Assembly: GCA_963800475.1 (NCBI GenBank)
Contig: CAWDAZ010000004.1
Location: 744,001-808,000 of the forward strand
Length of the DNA: 64,000 nucleotides
Direction of reading: 5' to 3'
Origin: Palsa-465 sp963800475
GTDB taxonomy: Bacteria > Actinomycetota > Thermoleophilia > Solirubrobacterales > Solirubrobacteraceae
Part shown: positions 7,652 to 15,576 of the stretch, piece after piece
Layout of the letters: every line of letters begins with the position of its first letter
How positions within the stretch are numbered: the stretch's first letter is position 1
Position numbers and translations under genes: made by a program
The notes under the pieces: model-generated
What the model saw: the letters and a program-made list of their open reading frames with translations, nothing else
Told to the model about the DNA's origin: nothing
Database searches by the model: none

Positions 7652-9036
7652 CCGGACCGGTCGAGCCGGACCGGGTGAGGCGGCTGCGCGCGGAGGCGCT
7701 GCGCGTGCTCGCCGGCAACTGGCGGCACGGGAGCCTCCCCGACGGGACGAGCTACGGGTTCACGTGCCCGGCGCCGCCAAGGTACCGGCACCAGTGGTAC
7801 TGGGACTCGTGCTTTCACGCGATCGCGTGGCGCCACTTCCGCCCCGAGCGCGCCCGTGAGGAGCTGCGGACGCTGGTGCGCGCCGGCCGGCTCGACGGCT
7901 TCATCCCGCACACGACCTTCTGGCACGACAGCGCCGGCTGGCGACGGGCGCCGTTCTATGCCACCCACTCGGTGCGCGGCAACCGCGCCACGGCGCACAT
8001 CCAGACGCCGCTGCTGGCGCTCGCATGGGAGCTGGTCGCGGGCAGCTCCCCCGACGACCCCGGGTTCGCGACCGAGTCGCTCGACGCGCTGCGGCTGCAC
8101 TACGACTGGCTCGAGCGTCACCGTGACCCCGATGGCGACGGGCTGATCTCGATCATCCATCCCGACGAGTCGGGGCTCGACGACTCGCCGAAGTACGACC
8201 CGGTGTTCGGGTGGATGAGTCACTACCTGCCGGGGTACATCTGGCTCGTCGAGCGCTCGCGGCGGCTGCGCTACGACTCGCGGGCGATCATCGCCCGCTA
8301 CGACGAGCACGTCGAGGACGTGCTGGTGAACGTCTTCTACGCGCTGTCGCTGGGTGCGCTTGCACGGCTGACAGGCGACGACCAGTACGCGCTCCGCGCC
8401 GAGCGGACCGAGCAGGCGCTGCTCGAGCACTGCTGGGACGAGCGACGGGGCCTGTTCTGGGATCTCGCCGGGCGCGACCACACGCCGCTCGCGGTCTCCA
8501 CGTGGTCGTCGCTCGCGCCGCTGGCGCTCCCATCGCTGCCCGAGCAGGTCGCCCGGCGCCTGGTCGAGGAGCACCTCCTCGACCCGCGGCGCTATGCCGC
8601 GCCGTACGGGATCCCGTCGGTGTCGATGGAGGAGCCGAGCTTCCAGGCCGGCTGGCACCTGTTCCGATGCTGGCGCGGCCCGTCGTGGATCAACACCGTG
8701 TGGCTGCTGCTCCCGTCGCTGCGCCGGCTCGGCTACGAGGCCGACGCCGATCGGATCGTGACCTCGTGCGTCGAGCTGGTCGAGCGCCACGGGTTCCGCG
8801 AGTACTACAACCCGCTGAACGGCGAGGGGCTGGCGGCGCGGCGGTTCGGCTGGTCGACGCTGCTCGTCGACCTGCTTCCGCCGACGGACGGGGTGCGCCG
8901 GGTGAGGACCGGGGAGCCGTTCGTCGGCAGCGTCGCCGACGAGCTGTGGTCGATGGGCAGCGAGGCGGCGGCCGAGACGAGCCGCAGGCTCGGCGAGCGG
9001 GTGGCCGGCGCCCGGCGACTGCTGCGGCCGCGCTGA
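7648..9036 (+). CDS. GH63-like glycoside hydrolase (glucosyl/mannosylglycerate hydrolase type)
   Basis: A 462-residue (alpha/alpha)6-barrel hydrolase. HQWYWDSCFHAIAWRHF and GFIPHTTFW near the N-terminus, AHIQTPLLALAW in the middle and WRGPSWINTVWLL, FREYYNPLNGEG near the end are the blocks seen in mannosylglycerate/glucosylglycerate hydrolases and related trehalase/glucosidase-like enzymes. No signal peptide, so cytoplasmic. The start GTG 7648 overlaps the glycosyltransferase stop; GTG 7642 is an in-frame alternative. The pair suggests turnover of a compatible-solute-like or storage glycoside; the exact substrate is inference. Confidence 0.8.
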   Translation: MTGPVEPDRVRRLRAEALRVLAGNWRHGSLPDGTSYGFTCPAPPRYRHQWYWDSCFHAIAWRHFRPERAREELRTLVRAGRLDGFIPHTTFWHDSAGWRRAPFYATHSVRGNRATAHIQTPLLALAWELVAGSSPDDPGFATESLDALRLHYDWLERHRDPDGDGLISIIHPDESGLDDSPKYDPVFGWMSHYLPGYIWLVERSRRLRYDSRAIIARYDEHVEDVLVNVFYALSLGALARLTGDDQYALRAERTEQALLEHCWDERRGLFWDLAGRDHTPLAVSTWSSLAPLALPSLPEQVARRLVEEHLLDPRRYAAPYGIPSVSMEEPSFQAGWHLFRCWRGPSWINTVWLLLPSLRRLGYEADADRIVTSCVELVERHGFREYYNPLNGEGLAARRFGWSTLLVDLLPPTDGVRRVRTGEPFVGSVADELWSMGSEAAAETSRRLGERVAGARRLLRPR

Positions 9037-9091
9037 GCGATCTCCGGTCGGGGCGACTAGGGTGATACAGATAGCCGCACGAGGTGAGCGC

Positions 9092-9526
9092 ATGACGACG
9101 ACCAGAGAGACGCTCGAGAACAGTCCCGCCGGAGTCCCGCTCGGCGCCGAGCAGGCGGCCGACGCGATCGACGCGTGTCTGCGCTGCGTGCAGGCATGCA
9201 CGACGTGCGCCGACGCCGACCTCGCGGAGCCCGATCACGCCGAGCTCGGCCGCTGCGCGGCGCTGTGCACGGAGTCCGCGGACGTGTCCGGGCTCGTCGC
9301 GCGGGTGCTGTCGCGACCAGCGCACGCCGACCACTTCGTGGTCCACCGCCTGCTGCAGGTGTGCATCAAGACGTGCACGAACTGCGCCGAGGAGTGCGCG
9401 CGGCACGAGGCGCATCACCGCCACTGCGCCGTGTGCGCCAAGACCTGCCGGGCGTGCGACCACGCGTGCAGCGAGCTGCTCGACGCAGAGGCGTTCGAGG
9501 AGCTGCAGAAGCTCGCCGGGGGCTAG
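9092..9526 (+). CDS. four-helix-bundle copper-binding protein (Csp/DUF326)
   Basis: A 144-residue Cys-rich protein. About 15 Cys occur in CxxC and CxxxC spacings along predicted helices (CLRCVQACTTC, RCAALC, VCIKTCTNCAEEC, HCAVCAKTCRACDHAC), the arrangement of copper storage proteins in which Cys line the core of a four-helix bundle and bind many Cu(I). No signal peptide, so it is the cytosolic Csp3 type. ATG 9092 is chosen over the GTG at 9062 because GAGGTGAG lies just before it. A probable -10 is TAGGGT (9059-9064). Confidence 0.85.
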   Translation: MTTTRETLENSPAGVPLGAEQAADAIDACLRCVQACTTCADADLAEPDHAELGRCAALCTESADVSGLVARVLSRPAHADHFVVHRLLQVCIKTCTNCAEECARHEAHHRHCAVCAKTCRACDHACSELLDAEAFEELQKLAGG

Positions 9527-9528
9527 AA

Positions 9529-9546
9529 GTTCGAAGGTTGTCGAAC
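9529..9546 (+). promoter_or_regulatory. palindrome 1 before the 50-aa gene
   Basis: GTTCGA-N6-TCGAAC, a perfect 6-bp inverted repeat. It overlaps the -35 position of a promoter whose extended -10 is TGG-TAAAGT (9550-9558). Likely one of two operators on this promoter. The half-site order is the reverse of the actinobacterial LexA box, so it is not an SOS site. Confidence 0.5.
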
Positions 9547-9554
9547 ATCTGGTA

Positions 9555-9576
9555 AAGTACGACAGCCATCGTACTT
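9555..9576 (+). promoter_or_regulatory. palindrome 2 before the 50-aa gene
   Basis: AAGTACGA-N6-TCGTACTT, a perfect 8-bp inverted repeat spanning the end of the -10 (TAAAGT, 9553-9558) and the expected transcription start near 9565. This is the usual place for a TetR- or MarR-type repressor. A GAGGAG ribosome site follows before the ATG at 9592. Confidence 0.55.
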
Positions 9577-9591
9577 CCGAGGAGCACGAGC

Positions 9592-9744
9592 ATGACCAAC
9601 AGCCCGCCGAGCCCCCGCAGCGACCGCAACTCGCGGCTCACCGCCGACGCCGCCGTGACCGCCTACATCCACGAGATCTCCGAGCGCCACCGTCCACCCG
9701 AGCCGGCCGCGGAAGGCGCCGCCGCGCCGCCGGGCGACGACTGA
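9592..9744 (+). CDS. 50-residue hypothetical protein
   Basis: Small ORF, MTNSPPSPRSDRNSRL..., with a central predicted helix (TADAAVTAYIHEISERHR) between a polar N-terminus and a Pro/Ala-rich acidic tail. No Cys and no membrane segment. Support is the context: CGAGGAG ribosome site, a promoter with two perfect palindromes, and a strong hairpin just after the stop. The helix plus polar arms would suit a small regulatory or binding protein, but no function can be assigned. It directly follows the copper-storage gene, 65 bases downstream. Confidence 0.6.
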   Translation: MTNSPPSPRSDRNSRLTADAAVTAYIHEISERHRPPEPAAEGAAAPPGDD

Positions 9745-9749
9745 CGGCC

Positions 9750-9793
9750 GCGGCGCGCCCGCACCCGGCGCCGAGCCGGGACGGGCGCGCCGC
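9750..9793. terminator. bidirectional hairpin between convergent genes
   Basis: GCGGCGCGCCCG (9750-9761) pairs perfectly with CGGGCGCGCCGC (9782-9793); inside, CCCGGC pairs with GCCGGG. It sits between the 50-residue gene and the convergent SnoaL-like gene and can serve both strands. Confidence 0.7.
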
Positions 9794-9803
9794 ACGGGAC
9801 GCC

Positions 9804-10166
9804 TCAGGCCGCCGGCGCGGCGTCCATGAACCCGTACACGTTCCGGATCTGGAGGCCGTCGGTGACGATCACATCGAAGCCGACGAACTGATCCGGTGTG
9901 CCCTCTGGGCCCGCGTGCCACTGGAACCGAGCCTGGTTGTGGTGCGCGTCGACCGGGCCGCCGAGCCTGAACGTGAAGCCCGGGAACCGCCCCTGGGTCT
10001 GGTCGATGAACCCGTCGATCTGCTCGGGGCCGCGCAGCTCGACGTGCGGGTCGGTGTAGGTGCTGTCGCTCGTGTAGAGCGCCGCGAGCAGCTCGCGCCG
10101 GCGCGAACCGTCGGTCTCGTTGAACGCCGCCAGGTACCGCTCCACTACCTGCGTCAGGTCTGCCAT
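9804..10166 (-). CDS. SnoaL-like / NTF2-fold protein
   Basis: A 120-residue NTF2-like protein: DLTQVVERYLAAFNETD at the N-terminus, LYTSDSTYTDPHVELRGPEQIDGFI and the cone-forming strands ending in FVGFDVIVTDGLQIRNVYGF. Members are small enzymes (isomerases, cyclases, dehydratases) or ligand-binding proteins; no specific reaction can be inferred. GGATCCTCC upstream gives a ribosome site (AGGAGGATCC on the coding strand). Divergent from the UPF0104 membrane protein. Confidence 0.8.
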   Translation of the reverse strand: MADLTQVVERYLAAFNETDGSRRRELLAALYTSDSTYTDPHVELRGPEQIDGFIDQTQGRFPGFTFRLGGPVDAHHNQARFQWHAGPEGTPDQFVGFDVIVTDGLQIRNVYGFMDAAPAA

Positions 10167-10248
10167 CGGATCCTCCTGTGGTGGTTGATGCGTGCAGGAT
10201 CGGCTCGCGGCGGCCGCTTGTCGATTACCTCCCGGGTAGTGAGGCTTG

Positions 10249-10265
10249 TCACCATCCGGGGATGG
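10249..10265 (+). promoter_or_regulatory. weak copy of the island palindrome
   Basis: TCACCA-TCCGG-GGATGG differs from TCAYCC-N5-GGRTGA at two positions. It overlaps the start codon of the UPF0104 gene, unlike the better sites, and lies outside the island; it may be chance. Confidence 0.2.
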
Positions 10266-11314
10266 CGCTCGCAGCTCCCCAGCGCGTCCGCGGCCGGTCG
10301 GTGCTGCTCCACGTCGCGCTGCTCGCTGCGCTGCTGGCTGCGGTCGTGGTCGCGATCGCCGGCCTGGTGCCCGGGTCGGGTCACCGGCTCGAGGACGCCG
10401 CGCCCGGGTGGGTCGCGGCGGCGGTCGGCTCGGAGCTGATCGCGCTGACCGCGTACGCGCTGATGTTCCACGCCGTGTTCTCGTACGGCGCGTACACGCT
10501 CACGTACGGGCGGGCCGCGCAGATCGGCATCGGCGAGCTCGGGGCGTTCGTCGTCGTGCCGACCGGTGCCGGCGGGCCGGCGTTGCGGATCTGGGCGCTG
10601 ATGCGAGGCGGGATGCCGTTCGCCGTGGTGATGACGCGCAGCGTGATCCACGCGGTCGTCTTCAACCTCCCGTACATCGGGGCCGCGTTGGTGCTCGGCG
10701 TGATGGTGCTGGCCGGGACCGGCCCGGGCCACGCCCCGGTCGCGGTCGCGCTCGCGCCGCTGGCGGTCGTCGCCGCCGCCGTCGCGCTCGTGGTGGGGGC
10801 GTCTGTGTTCGCGCGTGCGCACCCTCACGTGCCCGCGGTCCGTTGGCGCCGGATCGGCTGGCAGGCGATCCAGGCGGTGCCCAGCGGGATGCGAGAGCTG
10901 CCGGGCCGGCTGCGGCAGCCGCTCCTGTGGCTGGGGGCGACGGCGTACTGGGTGGGCGACTGCGGCGTGCTGATCCTGTCGTTCCACGCGGTCCACGGGA
11001 CCGCCCCGATTGGCGCACTGGTGCTCGCATACATGCTCGGTCAGCTCGGCAACGCGCTGCCGCTGCCCGGCGGCGTGGGTGGCACGGAGCCGATCATGCT
11101 CGGGGTGCTGACCGCGTCGGGCGTCGACCTCGCCGCCGGAGCCGCCGCCGTCGTGCTCTACCGGTTGATCTCGCTCGGGCTGCAGGCGATCGCCGGCGGG
11201 ATTGCGGTCGCTTCGCTGATGCGCTCGCTGCGACGGGAGCCCAGGCCGCGCCCGACCCGGGCAGCTACACCGACACTCCGATCGCCTTCAGAAATCCGAC
11301 CAGATCCCCGCTGA
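10262..11314 (+). CDS. lysylphosphatidylglycerol synthase TM-domain (UPF0104) family protein
   Basis: A 350-residue polytopic membrane protein with about eight hydrophobic segments. The region GELGAFVVVPTGAGGPALRIWAL and later LGNALPLPGGVGGTEPIML matches the conserved loops of the flippase-like MprF N-terminal family. The LPG synthase catalytic domain is absent, so this is the stand-alone form, usually thought to move lipids. ATG 10262 chosen; a longer frame from 10178 adds a poor N-terminus. The 3' end overlaps the convergent lipoprotein gene by 50 bases. Confidence 0.8.
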   Translation: MALAAPQRVRGRSVLLHVALLAALLAAVVVAIAGLVPGSGHRLEDAAPGWVAAAVGSELIALTAYALMFHAVFSYGAYTLTYGRAAQIGIGELGAFVVVPTGAGGPALRIWALMRGGMPFAVVMTRSVIHAVVFNLPYIGAALVLGVMVLAGTGPGHAPVAVALAPLAVVAAAVALVVGASVFARAHPHVPAVRWRRIGWQAIQAVPSGMRELPGRLRQPLLWLGATAYWVGDCGVLILSFHAVHGTAPIGALVLAYMLGQLGNALPLPGGVGGTEPIMLGVLTASGVDLAAGAAAVVLYRLISLGLQAIAGGIAVASLMRSLRREPRPRPTRAATPTLRSPSEIRPDPR

Positions 11315-11672
11315 CGTCCCCGCTGGTGGTGTTGGCGCACCGGTAGGCATTCAGTGACAGCGGAGCCGCTCCCCGCGGGACGATCACGAGCGCGATCTTG
11401 TAGCCGCCCGCGCAACCGGAGCTGGGGACGGTCGCGGCCGCCTTCTCGATCTTGTTGGCGTTGAGCAGCGCCGTCACACGCGCGACCTGGGCCGGCGTGG
11501 TGAACGCGGTCGTCTTCGGGAGCCCGTACGGCGGCGGGAGACCCGGCTGCGCGACGGTCACATGCACGCTCGACAGGTCCTTCCACGCCGACGACGAGGA
11601 GGACGACGACGAGCTGCTGCCGCACGCGGCGAGCGCGAACAGGATTCCAGACGCCCCGAGGAGCTTTCGCAC
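11265..11672 (-). CDS. putative lipoprotein
   Basis: A 135-residue exported protein. MRKLLGASGILFALAAC ends in a lipobox (LAAC, Cys17), followed by a poly-Ser linker, so it is lipid-anchored on the outer face of the membrane. The mature part is about 105 residues with two further Cys (SSGCAGG and YRCANT) that could form a disulfide. No family recognised. Convergent and overlapping with the UPF0104 gene. Confidence 0.75.
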   Translation of the reverse strand: MRKLLGASGILFALAACGSSSSSSSSSSAWKDLSSVHVTVAQPGLPPPYGLPKTTAFTTPAQVARVTALLNANKIEKAAATVPSSGCAGGYKIALVIVPRGAAPLSLNAYRCANTTSGDVSGDLVGFLKAIGVSV

Positions 11673-11794
11673 ACGCCGATTATGAGGGTCCGCTCAGACC
11701 GAAGGACGAGATATGGCCGATCCCACTCGGGTCCGCTGACAGTCCTGGGCCCGTCGGACGTTCAGTTCCGAACGCGCCAGAGGCACACGCGACG

Positions 11795-13138
11795 TTGAGC
11801 CACCGGGACCACAGCCAGACGAATCGGGGATGGCGCCATCTGATCGTGGCGGCCTTCGTCCTTGCCGCGCTGCTGCCGGTGCTGCGGTTTGGTGTGGCGC
11901 CCGGGGACGCGCGCGCGCGGACTGCGGCTCCGGCCGCGGCCCTCGATCCCACCGAGGAGTTCGGGGTCAACACCGGCGTGGTGTTCAACGCCGGCAGGTA
12001 CAGCCACGCGCAGATCGACGCCCAGCTTGCCGCGCTCGCGAATACCGGCGCGACCGTCGTTCGCAGCGACGCGCTATGGGAGGACGCCGAGCCTCAGCCC
12101 CCGATCGGGATCCTCCACCGCTTCAACTGGACGCTCAACGATCAGATCGTCAGCTCGCTCGATGCCCACGGGCTGCGATGGCTTCCGATCATCGACTACT
12201 CGACGCCGTGGGGTCGCGCCGTCGCCGGCCGGATCCACTCGCCGCCGGCGTCGGTCAGTGACTTCGCCGCGTATGCGTCTGCGGTCGCGGCGCGGTACGG
12301 CCCGGGAGGGAACTTCTGGCTCGAGAACCCGCGCCTCCACCAGCTGCCGGTCCTGACCTACGAGATCTGGAACGAGCCCGACAACGCGGTGTTCTGGTCG
12401 CCGTCCCCGAACCCGGGGGCGTACGCGAACCTGTACGGCGCCGCTCGCGCGGCGATCCGGTCCAAGCAGAGTGGGGCAACCGTGATCGTCGGGGGCCTGA
12501 CCCGGCCGGCGTGGTTCCTGTCGGGCATGCTCGCCGCCGACCCCGGGCTGCAAGGCCAGATCGACGGGGTCGCGATCCATCCCTACGCACCGACGCCCGA
12601 CAAGGTGTTCGCCGGCGTCCGCAGCGCGCGGCTGGCGATGGATGCCGACGGGCTCGGCGCGGTACCGCTCTTCATAACGGAGGTCGGCTGGACGACCCAC
12701 GGCTCAGGCGGCCGTGACGTCGCGGCAGCAGCCGAGCGGCCAGCCTATATCTCGACGACGATCTCGACGCTCGCCCACTCCGACTGCGGGATCGCCGGCG
12801 TGATGCTGTACGCATGGACGACTCCCGAGCACAACCCGTCCAATCCGCAGGACTGGTTCGGGATCTCACCGCCGAACGCGGCGCCGAGCGCCGATACCGA
12901 TGCATTCACCGCGGCGCTTCAGGCCGCCGAGGTGCCGGCGCCCGAGGCGCTGCTGTGCACGACGAATCCGGCGCTGGTCGACACGCGGGTGCTGCCGGCC
13001 GCGAGCCCGAGACGCACTGCCCACGTGCCGGCCACGGGGCACGGACACAGGCCGCGTCGCGCCGGCACGCGATGCCGGCGTCTGCGCGCCGCCAGGCGGC
13101 ACGGCAAGTGCCGCCCGGCCTCCAAGCGGCGCGGCTAG
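11795..13138 (+). CDS. secreted clan-A glycoside hydrolase
   Basis: A 447-residue exported (beta/alpha)8 hydrolase. An N-terminal membrane-spanning signal (HLIVAAFVLAALLPVLRF) is followed by a catalytic domain: the acid/base Glu lies in YEIWNEPD near 192 and the nucleophile Glu in LFITEVGWTT near 293, the hallmark pair of clan GH-A (GH5/GH39-like). The last 45 residues are very basic (RPRRAGTRCRRLRAARRHG), a tail not needed for catalysis and perhaps binding to the wall. Starts at TTG 11795. Polysaccharide target unknown. Confidence 0.8.
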   Translation: MSHRDHSQTNRGWRHLIVAAFVLAALLPVLRFGVAPGDARARTAAPAAALDPTEEFGVNTGVVFNAGRYSHAQIDAQLAALANTGATVVRSDALWEDAEPQPPIGILHRFNWTLNDQIVSSLDAHGLRWLPIIDYSTPWGRAVAGRIHSPPASVSDFAAYASAVAARYGPGGNFWLENPRLHQLPVLTYEIWNEPDNAVFWSPSPNPGAYANLYGAARAAIRSKQSGATVIVGGLTRPAWFLSGMLAADPGLQGQIDGVAIHPYAPTPDKVFAGVRSARLAMDADGLGAVPLFITEVGWTTHGSGGRDVAAAAERPAYISTTISTLAHSDCGIAGVMLYAWTTPEHNPSNPQDWFGISPPNAAPSADTDAFTAALQAAEVPAPEALLCTTNPALVDTRVLPAASPRRTAHVPATGHGHRPRRAGTRCRRLRAARRHGKCRPASKRRG

Positions 13139-14136
13139 CGGGTATGCCGGTGCCGGTGCGCCGGCTTGTGGTGCCGCTTGTGCTTCTTGCTCCGGTGCCG
13201 CCGGTGCGAACTCGTGGGGCGCGTGCGCGTGGGGGCGGAGCCTGAAGTCGGCGATGAGAAAGTGCATCCGGCCGTCCACGCGCACGCCGCGAATCCGTCG
13301 GCCTCGGGATCCGGGGCCGACGGCGCGCCGATCACCTTGCCCGTGGAGTCGATCAGCTGGATCTGCTCACCGGTCGTCAGGTGCGCGGGGGCGCCGTTGA
13401 CGGTCGCGTGGTCGAACACGGTGCTTGACAGGTTCGGCAGCGACGCCTCGCCGGCGCCGCCGGAGCCGATCGTCAGCGGCGTCTCCTCGATCCACTCGGC
13501 GCTCGACTCCGTCGACGAGTAGGGGACGGTCGTCGAGAAGCTCTCGTGCCGGGTCACGTCCTGAAGCGCGATCGACCAGATTCCCGGCGCCGAGGAGGAC
13601 AGCGAAGCGTGGATCTGATCGCCCGCCGAGACGTTCATGTTGCTGATCGTGACCGCCGGGGCGGGGACCAGCTCCCACCACGCGGAATAGCTGGGGTGAC
13701 CGGAGCCGTCCACATCCTGCTCGGTGCCGGTTTGAATCAGGGTCTCGTCCTGCGTCGTACAGCCGGCGTCCACACAACCACCGCCGATCCCGATCCAGGT
13801 CGCCGAGTTCTCGGCCTGGTTGGCCATGTGCGCCGACGCCCTGGGAACCGTCCAATCGGAGGCAACCGAACTGAACAGCCCGCCGCGCTCGAGCGCACCC
13901 GCGTTGTAGCCGAACCAGTTGCTGCTCTGGCTCGTGTTCAGCCGGGCGTGCGGCGGCTTGACGAGCCTCAGCACTCCGGAGGGATCGAACGGGGAGGCGC
14001 TGGCGGCGTTTGCCGTCAAGGCCGAAGCGAGCAGCAACGCCGGTGCAAGCAGCGCCGCCGTTGCCAATCGTCTCGGTGCGGTTCGCGCGCGTCTCAAGGC
14101 CGTTGTTCCGCGGGTTTTCGCCATCGCTCCTTCCAC
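13135..14136 (-). CDS. G1 family glutamic peptidase (eqolisin)
   Basis: A 333-residue secreted peptidase. After a signal peptide (RRLATAALLAPALLLASALTANAASA) comes the eqolisin domain: NWFGYNAG, SDWTVP, ATWIGIGGG, then the catalytic Gln135 in LIQTG and Glu214 in AEWIEE. WWELVPAP is the third family block. Eqolisins are acid-active endopeptidases best known from fungi but also found in bacteria. Two Cys in GGCVDAGC suggest a disulfide. The C-terminal tail is His/Lys/Arg-rich (HRRHRSKKHKRHHK). It converges with the glycoside hydrolase and overlaps it by 4 bases. Confidence 0.87.
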   Translation of the reverse strand: MEGAMAKTRGTTALRRARTAPRRLATAALLAPALLLASALTANAASASPFDPSGVLRLVKPPHARLNTSQSSNWFGYNAGALERGGLFSSVASDWTVPRASAHMANQAENSATWIGIGGGCVDAGCTTQDETLIQTGTEQDVDGSGHPSYSAWWELVPAPAVTISNMNVSAGDQIHASLSSSAPGIWSIALQDVTRHESFSTTVPYSSTESSAEWIEETPLTIGSGGAGEASLPNLSSTVFDHATVNGAPAHLTTGEQIQLIDSTGKVIGAPSAPDPEADGFAACAWTAGCTFSSPTSGSAPTRTRPTSSHRRHRSKKHKRHHKPAHRHRHTR

Positions 14137-14267
14137 GTTCGTTGTTGCCGGTCGACGGCGTGTGCAAACAGTCCAGCACGCGCGGGCCGGGGGCGCGCTG
14201 CTAGCGCTCGCGCTGGGCCCGGATCACTGGCCGGGCCTCGATCGCGCTGCTAGATTCAGGCGTCCGC

Positions 14268-14341
14268 GGTGGGCGTAGCTCAGCTGGTAGAGCTCCTGGT
14301 TGTGGTCCAGGCGGTCGTGGGTTCGAGTCCCATCGCTCACC
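14268..14341 (+). tRNA. tRNA-His (anticodon GTG)
   Basis: A full cloverleaf can be drawn. The acceptor stem GTGGGCG/CGCTCAC (14269-14275 with 14334-14340) has one G-T pair; the D arm is GCTC-AGCTGGTA-GAGC, the anticodon stem CCTGG/CCAGG with loop TTGTGGT (anticodon 14302-14304), and the T arm GTGGG-TTCGAGT-CCCAT. The extra G at -1 (14268) pairs with discriminator C73 (14341), the identity mark of tRNA-His. No CCA is encoded. Confidence 0.95.
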
Positions 14342-14641
14342 TCTCGCGAAGCATCTGGATATACCGCGGTTTCATCGGAGGATCGGGCCCCAGCCCCCAC
14401 CGCGCCACCATCACCTGCCGTCGCGGCGACAACAGTTACCGCGTCGACTGGCAGATGGTGCGATGTTGGTCGCCCTGATGTTCAATGCTCCGCCGCTTCC
14501 TTCGGGCTTGAAGTTCACCCGCAGAGAACCGCAATTCCCGCTGGCCGTCAGCGCGCCCGGGGGAGGTCGGACGCCGCCGCGGCCGCCGCGAACCTGACCC
14601 CGTGGCTTTCGCAGCAGCGATCGGTGCCCTGTCGCGCATCC
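14342..14641. other. region without a supported gene after tRNA-His
   Basis: About 300 bases between tRNA-His and the end of the next minus-strand gene. Frames here are short and have no recognisable protein or consistent start signal. It would contain the end of the tRNA transcript and the 3' end of the FG-GAP-like gene's transcript. I see no hairpin with a clear T-run. Confidence 0.5.
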
Positions 14642-15541
14642 CTATCGGAAACCGCATTGCAAGCTGCATACCCACAGGTCGCGCCGGGGGGACCATGTCC
14701 AGCGCTCGGTGTGCTCATGGCCGTCCCTGGTGTGAGTGGCCTTCAGGAACACGCTGATGGTCGCTCGCCCGCGCGGAGAAGGGTGCAGGGCGACGCGGTC
14801 GCCGGCGATCGTCTGAAGATGAGCGAACCTTCGCGCATAACGGGCGATCTGGCGCATGATCGTCAATTGCTCGCCGGCCGATGGGGTAATGAAGTCACGG
14901 ATCGCGATCTCGAAGCGCCCATCGCGATTCAGATCGCCTACCCACGCCTCACGCAGGCCGCTCAGCCGCGACCCGGGACTGGTGAACACGTACTTCAGCT
15001 GGTCACGAACCAGCCTGCCGCCCCGTCGGTCGCACACCATGAACCCAGTCACGGGCGTCGGAGCGGCATCGAAGTTGAAGACGTCGATGCGCTCGAGATC
15101 GCGGTCTCGGTCGAGCTTGACGTTAAAGATGTGATGCCGATTGGTTTCGGGAACCTGACAGGGCAATGCCGCTGCCCTCAGCACCTGAAGCGACGCGCTG
15201 GCGCCTAGGTTCCCGCCGCCGCACCGACCGGTGACCTGATACCTGCCAGGTTGGCGGGCTGCCGGTATCCGCGTGCGCACGGAGTAGCTGCCATCTGTGC
15301 CGACTCGAGCGTAAATGGCCGGGACGCCGGCGAACTCGTGCGCGGGCGAAAACGCCCGCGAGATCAGCGTGACGTCATCACCAATCGCACACCCCGGCAC
15401 ACCGCCATACACACGAACCACCTCACCGGCTCGAACCGACCCGGGGCTGACCTTGATCGTCGGCCCGGCGACCGCGAGGGCAGGAGCGGCAGCCAGCCCG
15501 ACCACCGCCGATGTAGCGAGCAATGCCCGACCAAACGCCAT
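14642..15541 (-). CDS. secreted protein with Ig-like and FG-GAP-like parts
   Basis: A 299-residue exported protein: signal peptide (FGRALLATSAVVGLAAAPALAVA), an Ig/IPT-like region of about 90 residues (IKVSPGSVRAGEVVRVYGGVPGC ... YQVTGRCGGG), and a second half with the calcium-loop type motif DLNRDGRFEIAIRDF seen in FG-GAP/VCBS-like repeats. ATG 15541 is chosen because GAGGAGG lies six bases upstream; the frame extends much further without meaning. Role unknown, perhaps a surface binding protein. The next exported protein is just upstream on the same strand. Confidence 0.7.
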   Translation of the reverse strand: MAFGRALLATSAVVGLAAAPALAVAGPTIKVSPGSVRAGEVVRVYGGVPGCAIGDDVTLISRAFSPAHEFAGVPAIYARVGTDGSYSVRTRIPAARQPGRYQVTGRCGGGNLGASASLQVLRAAALPCQVPETNRHHIFNVKLDRDRDLERIDVFNFDAAPTPVTGFMVCDRRGGRLVRDQLKYVFTSPGSRLSGLREAWVGDLNRDGRFEIAIRDFITPSAGEQLTIMRQIARYARRFAHLQTIAGDRVALHPSPRGRATISVFLKATHTRDGHEHTERWTWSPRRDLWVCSLQCGFR

Positions 15542-15576
15542 ACCAACCTCCTCACGAGCGTATACGTAATGCATGG

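Noticed and set aside
9529..9546. GTTCGA-N6-TCGAAC as a LexA SOS box
   Set aside because: The actinobacterial box is TCGAAC-N4-GTTCGA; half-site order and spacing differ.
10178..10261. N-terminal extension of the UPF0104 protein
   Set aside because: The added 28 residues are polar and cross the divergent promoter; the membrane domain begins after ATG 10262.
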